From CAYLWN01 sp964387625 (GTDB lineage: Bacteria; Patescibacteriota; Microgenomatia; UBA10105), in contig CAYLWN010000001.1 of assembly GCA_964387625.1 (NCBI GenBank), positions 62,001-126,000 of the forward strand: DNA of 64,000 nt, read 5' to 3'. A program made the translations under genes and the position numbers. Every line of letters starts with the position of its first letter. Positions within the stretch are counted from its first letter, which is position 1. Below the pieces are notes generated by a model. It saw only the letters and a program-made list of their open reading frames with translations. It was not told where the DNA came from and ran no database searches. Below are positions 55,591-64,000 of this stretch, piece by piece.

Positions 55591-56936
55591 AATATTTTTT
55601 TAAAAAATATTTAAACTGCTTTGTAATTATATTTTTATTAATTATTCATCTTGTTTTATTGGTTACACTAAAATTTACTGCTTGGCCGGAAATGCTGACT
55701 TATCCTTGGTTAATGTTAAATGGTTATAAATTATATACTGATATTATATTACCTTATCCTCCTTTGTTACCGTTATTGTTAAAATTTTTTTATAGTTCTT
55801 TTGGATTATCCATTATTTCTTTAAGAATATTTACCATTACAATTATAATTTTCTCAGACATATTAATTTATTTAGTTTCAAAAAATCAATTAGGTAAAAA
55901 GCTAGGAATTTTTTCATTAATTATATTTATTTTTAGTCAATTATTTTTTGAAGGTAACGGATTATGGTTTGAATTGGCCAGTTTACCGTTATTACTTATG
56001 GCATTATTTTTATTGCAAAGCAAAAAACTTGTATTTACAGGACTGTTCATAGGATTGTCTATTTTGATAAAACAAAATAATGTTTTATTTATTATTCCGG
56101 CACTGCTTTATTTAATTTTTAATAAAAAAAGTATCCTAAAATTTTGTATATCAGCTATTTTGCCATTTTTAACTGTATTTATTTATTATTTATCAAAATC
56201 AAATTTTAACGATTTTTTTTACTGGGTTATATACCATCCGCTATTTATTCATGCAAAAAGTCCAGGTTTTTTTCTTAGACCATCAAACATGCAAATTTTG
56301 ATAATTTTTGCTTGGTTTTTTCCACTAATTATTATCTGGAAGAAGAATTTAATATTATTTGTTTGGTTTATTATTTCTTTAATTTTTGCATTTCCAAGAT
56401 TTGGTTACTTTCATTTACAACTTTCTGTTGCTTTTTTCAGTCTACTTATCCCTTATATTTTTAATATAAATAAGAAAATAAGATATTTTCTTCTTATAAT
56501 TTACATTCCGTTGATTTCTTTTGTTTTTTCTAAATTTATTCTAAAGGAATTAGGTAAGCCGATACGTTTTTTTACATCAGACGTAATAGAAACAAGACAG
56601 ACATTATCAGCTATTATTCCGAAAAATAGTACCATTTTTTTCCTGAATGTTTCTTCAGAATATTTTGTTGGAAGTGAACTATTGCCGGTTAAGCCATGGG
56701 CAGATAATTTCCCTTGGTATCTTGAAGTGTCAGGTGTACAAGAAAAAATTATTAATAGCTTTGATAAAAACAATGTTCAGTGGGTAGTTTATAAAAAATA
56801 CAATAATGAGGGTAAATATGTACCAGGATCATATAAACCGGAATTATTAGATGCTTATATAAATAATCATTATCAGGTTAAAGATAAAATAAATGATTCA
56901 ATATCCATATTGCAAAGGAAAATTGATGGTAAATAG
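55587..56936 (+). CDS. Polytopic membrane protein, GT-C-like candidate
   Basis: 449 residues. First helix, then WPEMLTYPWLMLNG with E35 and LYTDIILPYPPLLP, the 'YPP' loop also found in the preceding gene. Many hydrophobic segments and a soluble tail of about 110 residues follow. GT-C class is inferred from layout. Last gene of the 49241 operon; a 73-base gap with a promoter follows. Confidence 0.5.
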   Translation: MKYFFKKYLNCFVIIFLLIIHLVLLVTLKFTAWPEMLTYPWLMLNGYKLYTDIILPYPPLLPLLLKFFYSSFGLSIISLRIFTITIIIFSDILIYLVSKNQLGKKLGIFSLIIFIFSQLFFEGNGLWFELASLPLLLMALFLLQSKKLVFTGLFIGLSILIKQNNVLFIIPALLYLIFNKKSILKFCISAILPFLTVFIYYLSKSNFNDFFYWVIYHPLFIHAKSPGFFLRPSNMQILIIFAWFFPLIIIWKKNLILFVWFIISLIFAFPRFGYFHLQLSVAFFSLLIPYIFNINKKIRYFLLIIYIPLISFVFSKFILKELGKPIRFFTSDVIETRQTLSAIIPKNSTIFFLNVSSEYFVGSELLPVKPWADNFPWYLEVSGVQEKIINSFDKNNVQWVVYKKYNNEGKYVPGSYKPELLDAYINNHYQVKDKINDSISILQRKIDGK

Positions 56937-56994
56937 TTATATATTTTGAAAAACTAATTTTTTTATGCATTTTTATCCTCAAATATCAGGAACG

Positions 56995-57003
56995 TGATAC
57001 AAT
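56995..57003 (+). promoter_or_regulatory. Extended -10 promoter for the 57010 gene (leaderless, GTG start)
   Basis: TGATACAAT, a TGn-extended -10, ends six bases before the GTG at 57010. This is the same geometry as at 28210-28218 and supports the GTG as the true start. No Shine-Dalgarno motif is present. Confidence 0.55.
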
Positions 57004-57009
57004 TTTAGT

Positions 57010-58071
57010 GTGCGTATAGCATTTTTATCCTTTTATAATGGTCGAATTGATCGGGGAGTTGAAGTAGCAACTGCTGTAATAGCTTCAAAACTGTCCCAAG
57101 AACATGAAATTACGTTATTTCAGGCAGGGGACAGATTAACTTCTAGTGTTAATACTCAAATATTGACAGTCGATGGCAAATGGCCTCAGGATTCAAGTGG
57201 CAGTTGGTGGCGCAAATTCTATCTAGATCACTATAGCTTAAAGATACTTTTATTTACCCTTAAGTTTTTGCCGTACTTTTTCAAACAAAAATACGATGTG
57301 GTGATTCCCACAAATGGAGGATGGCAAGTATTGACAGTCCGTTTGTTAACACATATATTTGGTAAAAAGATGATAGTTCAAGGTAATGCGGGTATTGGCA
57401 GAGACGATCATTGGCAATTGCGTCTTAATCCGGACATATTCATTGCCATATCACCTAACGGATATAATTGGGCAAAAGAAAAAGCACCACAGGTAAAAAT
57501 TGTATATATTCCTTATGGTGTTGATATAAAATTATTTGATAAGACAAAACCAGCTTACATACCTCTAAAAAAGCCGATTGTGCTTTGTGTTTCAGCCTTA
57601 CTGGAATATAAGCGGGTGAACTTACTTATAAAAGCTATGACTAAAGTGTCTAATGTCAGTTTATTGGTTATCGGTCACGGACCATTAGAAGTTAAAATAA
57701 ATGAGATGGGCAAACAACTTCTGGGCAGCAGGTTTTTATTAAAAACCAATGTTAATCATAAAGAACTGACTGGATATTACAAGGCTGCTGATTTATTTTC
57801 ATTGCCCAGTAAATCCAATGAAGCATTTGGTATAGTTTATGTAGAAGCAATGGCAGCTGGTTTACCAATTGTTGCAACAGATGATTTTAACAGACGAGAG
57901 ATTGTTAAGAGTGCAGGTATATTAGTTAATCCGGAAAATGAAAATGAGTACGCCCAAGCGATTAAAAATGGACTAGCGCATGATTATTTTGAAAAATCTT
58001 TAAATCAAGCTAAAAAATTTGATTGGGAGACAATTGTTGCCTCTTATAAAGATTTATTGAATAATTTATGA
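57010..58071 (+). CDS. GT4-family glycosyltransferase
   Basis: 353 residues beginning at GTG. IAFLSFYNGRIDRGVE at the N-terminus, VIPTNGGWQV, then LLVIGHGPLE and the EX7E motif E271-E279 in NEAFGIVYVEAM, followed by PIVATDDFNRREIV. A standard GT4 enzyme that adds sugars from a nucleotide donor in the cytoplasm. It heads the last + run and overlaps the next GT2 gene by four bases (ATGA). Composition is less AT-rich than neighbours. Confidence 0.9.
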   Translation: MRIAFLSFYNGRIDRGVEVATAVIASKLSQEHEITLFQAGDRLTSSVNTQILTVDGKWPQDSSGSWWRKFYLDHYSLKILLFTLKFLPYFFKQKYDVVIPTNGGWQVLTVRLLTHIFGKKMIVQGNAGIGRDDHWQLRLNPDIFIAISPNGYNWAKEKAPQVKIVYIPYGVDIKLFDKTKPAYIPLKKPIVLCVSALLEYKRVNLLIKAMTKVSNVSLLVIGHGPLEVKINEMGKQLLGSRFLLKTNVNHKELTGYYKAADLFSLPSKSNEAFGIVYVEAMAAGLPIVATDDFNRREIVKSAGILVNPENENEYAQAIKNGLAHDYFEKSLNQAKKFDWETIVASYKDLLNNL

Positions 58072-58913
58072 AAATTACAGTAATAATTCCCTCATATAAT
58101 GAGTGGCCTTATATTAAATATTGCTTAATTTCGCTTTCTAAACAAACTATCAAACATGAAATTATTGCGGTTGACGACGGATCTAAAGATAAAACTTATG
58201 AGAAACTTGTAGAATTTATAAAAGAACACCATTTTGAAAATTTAAAATTATTAAAACAGGATCATTTGGGACCGGCCCAAGCCAGAAATTTAGGCGCAAA
58301 AAATGCATTAGGAGAAATTTTGGTTTTTGTTGATGCTGACATGACTTTTTCAAGTGATTTTTTACAGCAATTAACTAATCCAATATTAGAAAATAAATTT
58401 AAAGGAACATTTTCCAAAAACGAAAAAGTGGCTAATTGGGATAATTTTTGGGCAAAATCTTGGAATTATAATCAAAATTTGGCAAATGATCTAAGAATTC
58501 CGAGCGATTACCCATTATTTGCTCCGGTATTTAGAGCTATATTAAAATCGGAATTTGAAAGGGTTGGGGGATTTACGAAAGGCTTGGGTTGGGTTGACGA
58601 TTGGTCATTATCAAAAAAACTGGGTTACAAAGCTTCCTCAACACAAGCTGTGTATTATCATCATAATCCAGAGACTTTATTTCAAGTTTTTAAGCAAGCA
58701 AATTGGATTGGGAAAAATGTTTTTTTAACTGGAAACATAAGTCTTTTCGTTAAGAATTTAATGAAATATAGTTTTCTTGTGTCGATATTATTAGGGTTTT
58801 TTAAATCAATAAAGTTTAAACTCTGGAAGTTTTTTATTTTCAAAATTATTTATGACTTCGGTATAACATCGGGTATTTTAAGCACGTTATTTTCCACAAA
58901 TCGTAATAAATAA
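58068..58913 (+). CDS. GT2-family glycosyltransferase
   Basis: 281 residues. VIIPSYNEWPYI (5-16), VDDGSKDKT (35-43), LGPAQARNLGAKNA (68-81) and metal-binding VDADMTF (88-94), then GGFTKGLGWVDDW with the acidic catalytic pair. A hydrophobic stretch near the end may attach it to the membrane. The next gene begins directly after its stop codon. Confidence 0.85.
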   Translation: MKITVIIPSYNEWPYIKYCLISLSKQTIKHEIIAVDDGSKDKTYEKLVEFIKEHHFENLKLLKQDHLGPAQARNLGAKNALGEILVFVDADMTFSSDFLQQLTNPILENKFKGTFSKNEKVANWDNFWAKSWNYNQNLANDLRIPSDYPLFAPVFRAILKSEFERVGGFTKGLGWVDDWSLSKKLGYKASSTQAVYYHHNPETLFQVFKQANWIGKNVFLTGNISLFVKNLMKYSFLVSILLGFFKSIKFKLWKFFIFKIIYDFGITSGILSTLFSTNRNK

Positions 58914-60089
58914 ATGAAAAATTTCGGAAAAATATTACTAACTATTGCAATATTAATTTTTGGAATTACCAATCCAAATAACTCAATAGACAGACTTCTT
59001 ACAGGTTTATTATTTTTATATACAGTTTGCATATCTTTTGGAAATTATAAGTATTTTTTAAACATTAGTTTTAAAAAGTATTTTAAATTTCTTGTATTCC
59101 CGATAATTATTATTTTTATTATAACTAGTTATGGAAATTCAAAAAATTTAAGAAATTATCTATCACATGAACCTATAAATGGAACATATAGGACAGATAT
59201 GGATGATTTTTTAAAAACTTATTATCTGATGAAACAGGGAAATGATTATTATTCAAGTTACAAAATGGCTGTAGAAAACAATCCATTTAAAGGAGTTGTT
59301 TCAACAAATTTATGGTCATGGAAATTTCCTACAGTTTATTATTTTTGGAAGATTTTACCAGGGAATGCACAGTCGATATATTTTGTTTTCATTATTTTGG
59401 CAATTTTTACTTTATATAGTGCTTATCTATTTACAGCAAATAATTTATCGGAAAAAAATAGATATCTGGCAATATTGTCTCCCTATCTCTTATATCCATA
59501 TCTGCATTATGCCGGGAGGGATGCAACTTTTTTACAGACTGAATGGTGGGCAGTTATGCTACTAATTATCGGTGCGTATTTTATGTCTGTTAAAAAAATA
59601 AAACTAACAATTATTTGTTTTTCACTATCAATCTTAATCAGAGAATTGATGATTATTCCGATATTATTTGCTTTTGGATATTTACTGATTAAAAAAAACC
59701 ATTTATGGCGAATTTTTGTTGTCCCAATTCTATTATTTATAGTGGCCACAATTCTTCATATGTTTTTTGTAAAAAATCAAATTCCCTTAACTAACCAATT
59801 TTTTACACCGAGAATTCATATTTTAGGATATAAAATAATTATAGCTACTTTGGCTTTTGGATCATGGGAATTTTACTTTTATAAATTAAGATTATTTATC
59901 TGGTTTTATTTAATAGCTTTGATGGGAGTTTATTATCTTAAAAATGATAACAAAGCAATTTTATTAGGTAGCCTAATTTTTCCATTATTGATGTTATTTT
60001 TGGGCAGTAGTATTTATAATGATTATTGGGGCATATTTTATATACCGGTTACGTTAGTAAATATTCCATTAATTTTTAATAAATTATGA
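58914..60089 (+). CDS. Polytopic membrane protein, GT-C-like candidate
   Basis: 391 residues. Three hydrophobic segments come first, then a loop with YRTDMDDFLKTYYL (D95, D97, D98) and YYSSYKMAVENNP, followed by further helices. Acidic residues after a helix followed by Y-rich sequence recall GT-C proteins, but the motif comes later than usual. It overlaps the next GT-C gene by four bases. Confidence 0.45.
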   Translation: MKNFGKILLTIAILIFGITNPNNSIDRLLTGLLFLYTVCISFGNYKYFLNISFKKYFKFLVFPIIIIFIITSYGNSKNLRNYLSHEPINGTYRTDMDDFLKTYYLMKQGNDYYSSYKMAVENNPFKGVVSTNLWSWKFPTVYYFWKILPGNAQSIYFVFIILAIFTLYSAYLFTANNLSEKNRYLAILSPYLLYPYLHYAGRDATFLQTEWWAVMLLIIGAYFMSVKKIKLTIICFSLSILIRELMIIPILFAFGYLLIKKNHLWRIFVVPILLFIVATILHMFFVKNQIPLTNQFFTPRIHILGYKIIIATLAFGSWEFYFYKLRLFIWFYLIALMGVYYLKNDNKAILLGSLIFPLLMLFLGSSIYNDYWGIFYIPVTLVNIPLIFNKL

Positions 60090-61486
60090 TTTGGTTAATT
60101 TTAATTATTGGTTTTATATTAAGAAGCATAGGATTGAATCAATCATTATGGTTAGATGAGGCTGCTCAGGCGTTGGAGTCAATCAGACCATTAAATCAAC
60201 AATTTGACATTGTTGGTGATTTTCAACCGCCTTTATTTCATTTATTACTGCATTTTTGGTTATATCTTGGTAAAAATGAAATCTTTTTAAGATTGTTACC
60301 GGTATTAATCGGAGTATTAACAATCTTTGTTATTTATAAATTAGCTTATATTTTAGGAAATAAAAATATCGCTTTGATCTGTGCGGGCCTACTTTCAATA
60401 TCCCCATTTCATATTTGGTACAGTCAGGAAATCAGACCTTATGCTTTATCGGTTCTATTAGGCATAACGGCAACATATTTTTTGGTTAATAAGAAATTTG
60501 TCTATTATGCAATATCAACAATATTATTTATTTACAGCATTTATTTGGCACCTTTTTTAGTCTTAGCTCATGGAATTTATATAGCCTTATTTGAAAAAAA
60601 TTCTTTAAAGAAATGGATGATATCTATTGGTTTTATGGTTGTTTCATTTATTCCATGGATACCACAATTTATCAAACAATTAAATATTGGTACCGGTTTG
60701 GTGAGTGCTTTACCCGGTTGGGGAGATGCAGTAAGTACGCCAATTGTAAAAATTTTACCATTAATATTTGTCAAATTTATAATCGGCAGGATAACTTTTG
60801 ATAATAAACTGGTTTATGGAAGCATATCAGCCATTTTGTTTACAATCTTTACTTACTTAACTATTAAAGGCTGTAAGAAAAATATAAAAATGGCAAAACA
60901 ATTATTAGTTTTACTCATTGTTCCAATAATTTCGGCTTTTCTTGTTTCAATATTTTTGCCCATTTTGGCACCACAAAGGGTGCTTTATGTTTTACCAATA
61001 TTTTATCTATTAATTTCTTTAGGGTTAAATTCAATAGATAATAAACAAGTGAAAATAGGAATTATCGGGATATTTCTAGTAATTAGCAGTTATTCAAATT
61101 ATCAATATGTCACTAACGTCAGATTTCAAAGAGAACAATGGCGGCAGGCAGTTAAGTTTGTAGAATCTCAAGGGAATAGCAAGAGCATTGCAGTATTTAT
61201 TTTTCCTGAGGCTTTTGCTCCTTGGAAATATTACAGCCGGAAAATTGTGCCTTCAATCGGTGTCGCGTCAAAATTTGTCGTAAATCAACAGGACTTAAAA
61301 CAATCTTTTGACAGAATAAACAAATCAGATAAAGTTTTTTTATTTCATTATCTTGAAGATTTAACTGATCCTGAAAAACAAGTATCAAAATATTTAATAG
61401 ATCTAGGTTTTATAGAAATTAAAAAAACAGATTTTCCCGGAGTTGGTTTTATCAGTATTTATGAAAAATATATTGCATACAATTGA
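60086..61486 (+). CDS. GT39/PMT-like GT-C glycosyltransferase
   Basis: 466 residues. NQSLWLDEAAQAL has D24-E25; FQPPLFHLLLHFW, IFLRLLPVLIGVLTI and HIWYSQEIRPYAL are classic for bacterial PMT_2 proteins. About ten hydrophobic segments and a soluble tail of about 110 residues follow. It takes sugar from a polyprenyl phosphate and acts outside. Acceptor unknown. It overlaps the following methyltransferase gene by 26 bases. Confidence 0.8.
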   Translation: MIWLILIIGFILRSIGLNQSLWLDEAAQALESIRPLNQQFDIVGDFQPPLFHLLLHFWLYLGKNEIFLRLLPVLIGVLTIFVIYKLAYILGNKNIALICAGLLSISPFHIWYSQEIRPYALSVLLGITATYFLVNKKFVYYAISTILFIYSIYLAPFLVLAHGIYIALFEKNSLKKWMISIGFMVVSFIPWIPQFIKQLNIGTGLVSALPGWGDAVSTPIVKILPLIFVKFIIGRITFDNKLVYGSISAILFTIFTYLTIKGCKKNIKMAKQLLVLLIVPIISAFLVSIFLPILAPQRVLYVLPIFYLLISLGLNSIDNKQVKIGIIGIFLVISSYSNYQYVTNVRFQREQWRQAVKFVESQGNSKSIAVFIFPEAFAPWKYYSRKIVPSIGVASKFVVNQQDLKQSFDRINKSDKVFLFHYLEDLTDPEKQVSKYLIDLGFIEIKKTDFPGVGFISIYEKYIAYN

Positions 61487-62198
61487 GAGTATTTTAGGAA
61501 TTTATAGGTGGCATCCAAAGATAGCACTGAGATATTTGCCTGTTGTTGATGATATCAAAAAAAATTTCTCGGAATATTCTTCGGTATTAGAGGTGGGAAG
61601 CGGAGGATTGGGAATTACGCCATACCTAAAAAAGAAAATAGTTGGTGTTGATGTATTTTTCGATCTCCCTGTTGATAAAAATATAACAGCAGTTACAGCT
61701 TTGGCTAATGAGTTGCCTTTTGCTGATAAAGCTTTTGATACTGTTATTTGTTTGGATGTAATTGAGCATAATTCTAATCACAATAGAATAAAAATAATTT
61801 CAGAATTATTAAGAGTTGCATCCAGTAAAATATATATTGGTTTGCCTGTGGGAAAGTTGTCTCAAAAACAGGACGAGGAAATATCAGTAGATTTTTTTAA
61901 AAAACATGATCATAATTATGAATATCTGAGTCAACATTTAGAATATGGATTACCTGAAAAAGATTGGATTATAAAAACTGTCACTGAGGAAGCTCAAAAA
62001 TTAAATAAATCAGTGCAAATTAAAATTTATGGAAATATAAATTTAAAATTCAGAAAGTTTTTGATGAGTGGATGGATATCAGATAATATTATCGTAAATA
62101 TCCTATTTAGAAAAATATTTATTTTATTTATACCAATTTTTAGAATTTTCAATCATAGTCCAACATATAGAGAGTTATTTTTTATAACTATTAATTAA
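61461..62198 (+). CDS. Class I SAM methyltransferase
   Basis: 245 residues from the ATG at 61461; an in-frame TTG at 61443 is less likely. SAM motif VLEVGSGGLGI (42-52), VGVDVFFDLP (61-70), NELPFADKAFDTV and CLDVIEHNSNHNR, the Methyltransf_11 order. A hydrophobic segment lies near the end. Located between a GT-C gene and the Wzx flippase gene. Substrate not visible. Confidence 0.75.
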   Translation: MKNILHTIESILGIYRWHPKIALRYLPVVDDIKKNFSEYSSVLEVGSGGLGITPYLKKKIVGVDVFFDLPVDKNITAVTALANELPFADKAFDTVICLDVIEHNSNHNRIKIISELLRVASSKIYIGLPVGKLSQKQDEEISVDFFKKHDHNYEYLSQHLEYGLPEKDWIIKTVTEEAQKLNKSVQIKIYGNINLKFRKFLMSGWISDNIIVNILFRKIFILFIPIFRIFNHSPTYRELFFITIN

Positions 62199-62202
62199 AT
62201 AC

Positions 62203-63477
62203 ATGATAAAACGTATTATAAAATTCGGACTTAATTTAGGTAAATCACAAACAGCTAAATCTGTTTATTGGATTTTTTCCGGCAATGCGATATCTGTTGT
62301 ATTAGCATTTTTCATTACGGTGTTAATAGCCAGATTTTTAACCAAAGAAGATTTTGGATTATATCTGGCTCTTTTTACATTTGCTTCCCTCTTGGCTGAT
62401 TTAGCTGATGTGGGAATAGGATCATCCTTATCAAATTTTTTACCACCATTGATAACTTTAAAGGATACGCACGGAACTAACGAGATATTAGGTACGGCAT
62501 TTTATTTAGAATTAATTTTTGGAGGATTAATTTTTATTATATCTTTGATATTTTCTCCATTTATTTCCAGATTTTTATTTAATAATGTGGCCATTTCAAG
62601 CATCATTATCACAGTTTTATTGATGATGCTAATTTTATTTACCAATTTTTCAATTTTTGCCCTTACCTCGCAAAAAAAATTTAAAGAAGTTTCTTTAATT
62701 AATATCTTAACCAATTTATTAAGATTGTTATTAGTGCTGATTGTGGTATTTAAGTTTACTTTAAATTTAAACAATATATTGATTATATATGTGATTTCCT
62801 TGTTTTTTACTTGGTTTTATTCATTATTTTATCTAAAAATTAAATTTATTAAATTTTTTCCAAAAATACTGCAAATAAGAAAACTTCTTCAATTTTCCGG
62901 ATTTTTAGGATTACAAAAGATTTTCATCACAATGTCTTCAAGACTTGATATGTTAATGTTGGTACCTTTGGCCGGAAATTTGTCTGCCGGTATATACGGT
63001 GCGGCGTCAAGAATATTGCAAATATATCCTTTTTTTATTTCCGGGTTTGGTTTAGTAACAGCGCCAAAATATGCAGAGTTTAGTGATCATAGGAAAGCAT
63101 TACGTTTTTTCTATAAAACTCTGACAGTAGTATTCATATTTTTAATGTCCATAATTTTTTTATATATATTTGCTGATAAATTTATTCTTTTATTATTTCC
63201 TAAATACCTTGAATCAATAAATGTTTTTCGTGTGTTGCTAATTTCTACAAGTATATTTGTAATCACATCACCTTTTACCACGCTTTTAATTTATACTTTA
63301 AAAAAGCCTCAACTAATGGCAATAGCTACAGGAGTTTCTTTAATTGTTATTTTTACCGGAAATATTATATTTATTCCTATTTATCATGAGATTGGGCCGG
63401 CAATCAGTTTAGGTATAGGAAATTTTTCAATGTTGTTAATTTGCGGAATTAGTGTATGGAAATTTTATAAGAAATAA
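62203..63477 (+). CDS. Wzx-type polysaccharide flippase (MOP superfamily)
   Basis: 424 residues with about 12 hydrophobic segments. The start VYWIFSGNAISVVLAF and ARFLTKEDFGLYLALF are typical of Wzx/RfbX proteins of the Polysacc_synt family, as is the central FSGFLGLQKIFITMSSRLD. It would flip an undecaprenyl-diphosphate-linked oligosaccharide across the membrane. It gives the locus a second export route besides the ABC transporter. It begins four bases after the methyltransferase stop. Confidence 0.85.
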   Translation: MIKRIIKFGLNLGKSQTAKSVYWIFSGNAISVVLAFFITVLIARFLTKEDFGLYLALFTFASLLADLADVGIGSSLSNFLPPLITLKDTHGTNEILGTAFYLELIFGGLIFIISLIFSPFISRFLFNNVAISSIIITVLLMMLILFTNFSIFALTSQKKFKEVSLINILTNLLRLLLVLIVVFKFTLNLNNILIIYVISLFFTWFYSLFYLKIKFIKFFPKILQIRKLLQFSGFLGLQKIFITMSSRLDMLMLVPLAGNLSAGIYGAASRILQIYPFFISGFGLVTAPKYAEFSDHRKALRFFYKTLTVVFIFLMSIIFLYIFADKFILLLFPKYLESINVFRVLLISTSIFVITSPFTTLLIYTLKKPQLMAIATGVSLIVIFTGNIIFIPIYHEIGPAISLGIGNFSMLLICGISVWKFYKK

Positions 63478-63478
63478 T

Positions 63479-64000
63479 ATGAAAATCGGTATTGATATTT
63501 CTCAAATAGCATATAAGGGAAGCGGGATTGCGTCTTACACTCAAAATTTGGTTAAGTCTTTATTAAAAATAGATAAAAAAAATCAATATATTTTTTTTGC
63601 ATCAGCTTTACGAAGACGTTATGAAATAGAAAAATTTATAAAATTGTTTGATGTTAACGGTAATTATCAATTTAAATTATATCCATTTCCTCCAAAAATG
63701 ATGTCTTATTTATGGAACAAAATGCATATATTACCGATGGAGAAATTTGTTGGAAATACTGATGTATTCCATACTTCTGATTGGACTGAACCTCCGGCTC
63801 GGGCTTTAAAAGTCACTACAATACATGATTTATTGATATTTTCACAACCTCAATATGTCAATCCATCAATTGTTGAAAATCAAAAAGCTAAACTTAAGTG
63901 GGTGACTAAAGAAACAGCGATTATAATAACCGATTCCCAAAGTTCTAAAAATGATATTATTAAGTACTTAAAATATCCGGCTGACAGGATAAAAGTAGTT
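63479..64000 (+). CDS. GT4-family glycosyltransferase, N-terminal part (3' truncated)
   Basis: The ATG is one base after the flippase stop, and 174 codons remain open to the window edge. IGIDISQIAYKGSGIASYTQNL is a GT4 N-terminal strand-loop with the glycine-rich turn, and DVFHTSDWTEPP then TTIHDLLIF and ITDSQSSKNDI match the donor-cleft side of the mannosyltransferase-like GT4 group. The catalytic C-terminal domain is beyond the window. Confidence 0.8.
   Translation, partial: MKIGIDISQIAYKGSGIASYTQNLVKSLLKIDKKNQYIFFASALRRRYEIEKFIKLFDVNGNYQFKLYPFPPKMMSYLWNKMHILPMEKFVGNTDVFHTSDWTEPPARALKVTTIHDLLIFSQPQYVNPSIVENQKAKLKWVTKETAIIITDSQSSKNDIIKYLKYPADRIKVV

Noticed and set aside
1..64000. Possible recoding of TGA as glycine, as in Absconditabacteria or Gracilibacteria
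   Set aside because: Several genes end at TGA with the next gene starting in the overlapping ATGA (for example at 320-323, 31528-31531 and 58068-58071), and protein lengths match their families, so TGA is a stop.
1..64000. Mobile elements, CRISPR arrays, tRNA or rRNA genes
   Set aside because: No transposase or integrase protein, no regularly spaced repeat and no tRNA- or rRNA-like sequence was recognised in any gap; most gaps are too short to hold one.

Overview
The window is an AT-rich (roughly 30% G+C by eye), tightly packed surface-polysaccharide and glycoconjugate locus. It holds 57 protein genes, two of them cut by the window edges, and no rRNA, tRNA, CRISPR or insertion sequence that I can recognise. 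The -10 boxes are bacterial (TATAAT). TGA ends genes in the normal way. Neighbouring genes overlap by a few bases. Shine-Dalgarno motifs are nearly absent. Together with the unusual mass of GT-C, GT2 and GT4 glycosyltransferases, this suggests a streamlined bacterium of the Patescibacteria/CPR type, perhaps Microgenomates-like. That placement is inference; no marker gene in the window proves it.

Layout. 1-2206 (+): tail of a UDP-GlcNAc 4,6-dehydratase-like gene and a large GT-B-like protein. 2261-8548 (-): GT4, RmlD-like reductase, two GT-C proteins and a TcaB9-like sugar C-methyltransferase. 8588-11058 (+): GT-C and GT4. 11064-16015 (-): a hexuronate-epimerase-like SDR, GNAT acetyltransferase and DegT aminotransferase (an N-acetylamino-sugar cassette), then a DPM1-like GT2 and a GT-C. 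16114-17082 (+): a lone GT-A-like enzyme. 17086-22501 (-): TylF-type methyltransferase, GT2, methyltransferase, UDP-sugar dehydrogenase and a GDP-mannose-3,5-epimerase-like SDR. 22534-23757 (+): UDP-galactopyranose-mutase-like flavoprotein. 23754-28163 (-): PseC/ArnB-like aminotransferase, Wzm/Wzt ABC exporter and a double GT2. 28225-36201 (+): four large membrane proteins followed by rfbF and rfbG. 36344-39314 (-): acetolactate-synthase/YerE-like ThDP enzyme and a class I aminotransferase. 39656-41624 (+): FkbM methyltransferase and an SDR. 41626-42561 (-): GtrB-like GT2. 42638-47881 (+): rfbH, SDR reductase, methyltransferase, a split transketolase and a GtrB-like GT2. 47878-49182 (-): GT-C. 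49241-64000 (+): a long run of GT-C, GT2, GT4 and methyltransferase genes ending with a Wzx-type flippase and a truncated GT4.

How the parts may work together. Nucleotide sugars are made and modified in the cytoplasm: CDP-3,6-dideoxyhexose by RfbF/G/H, uronic acids by the dehydrogenase and epimerase, amino sugars by the DegT enzymes, and methylated or branched sugars by C- and O-methyltransferases and two ThDP enzyme systems. GT2 and GT4 enzymes assemble chains. An ABC exporter and a Wzx flippase move them across the membrane. Four DPM1/GtrB-like GT2 enzymes could charge polyprenyl phosphate with single sugars for about fifteen GT-C membrane proteins that would act outside.

The most interesting part is 34472-46952. 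It carries the CDP-3,6-dideoxyhexose pathway with two different thiamine-diphosphate enzymes, one YerE-like and one a split transketolase apparently lacking its third domain. This points to branched-chain deoxysugar synthesis. A second general feature is a set of promoters whose -10 box lies 6-8 bases before the start codon, as expected for leaderless mRNA.
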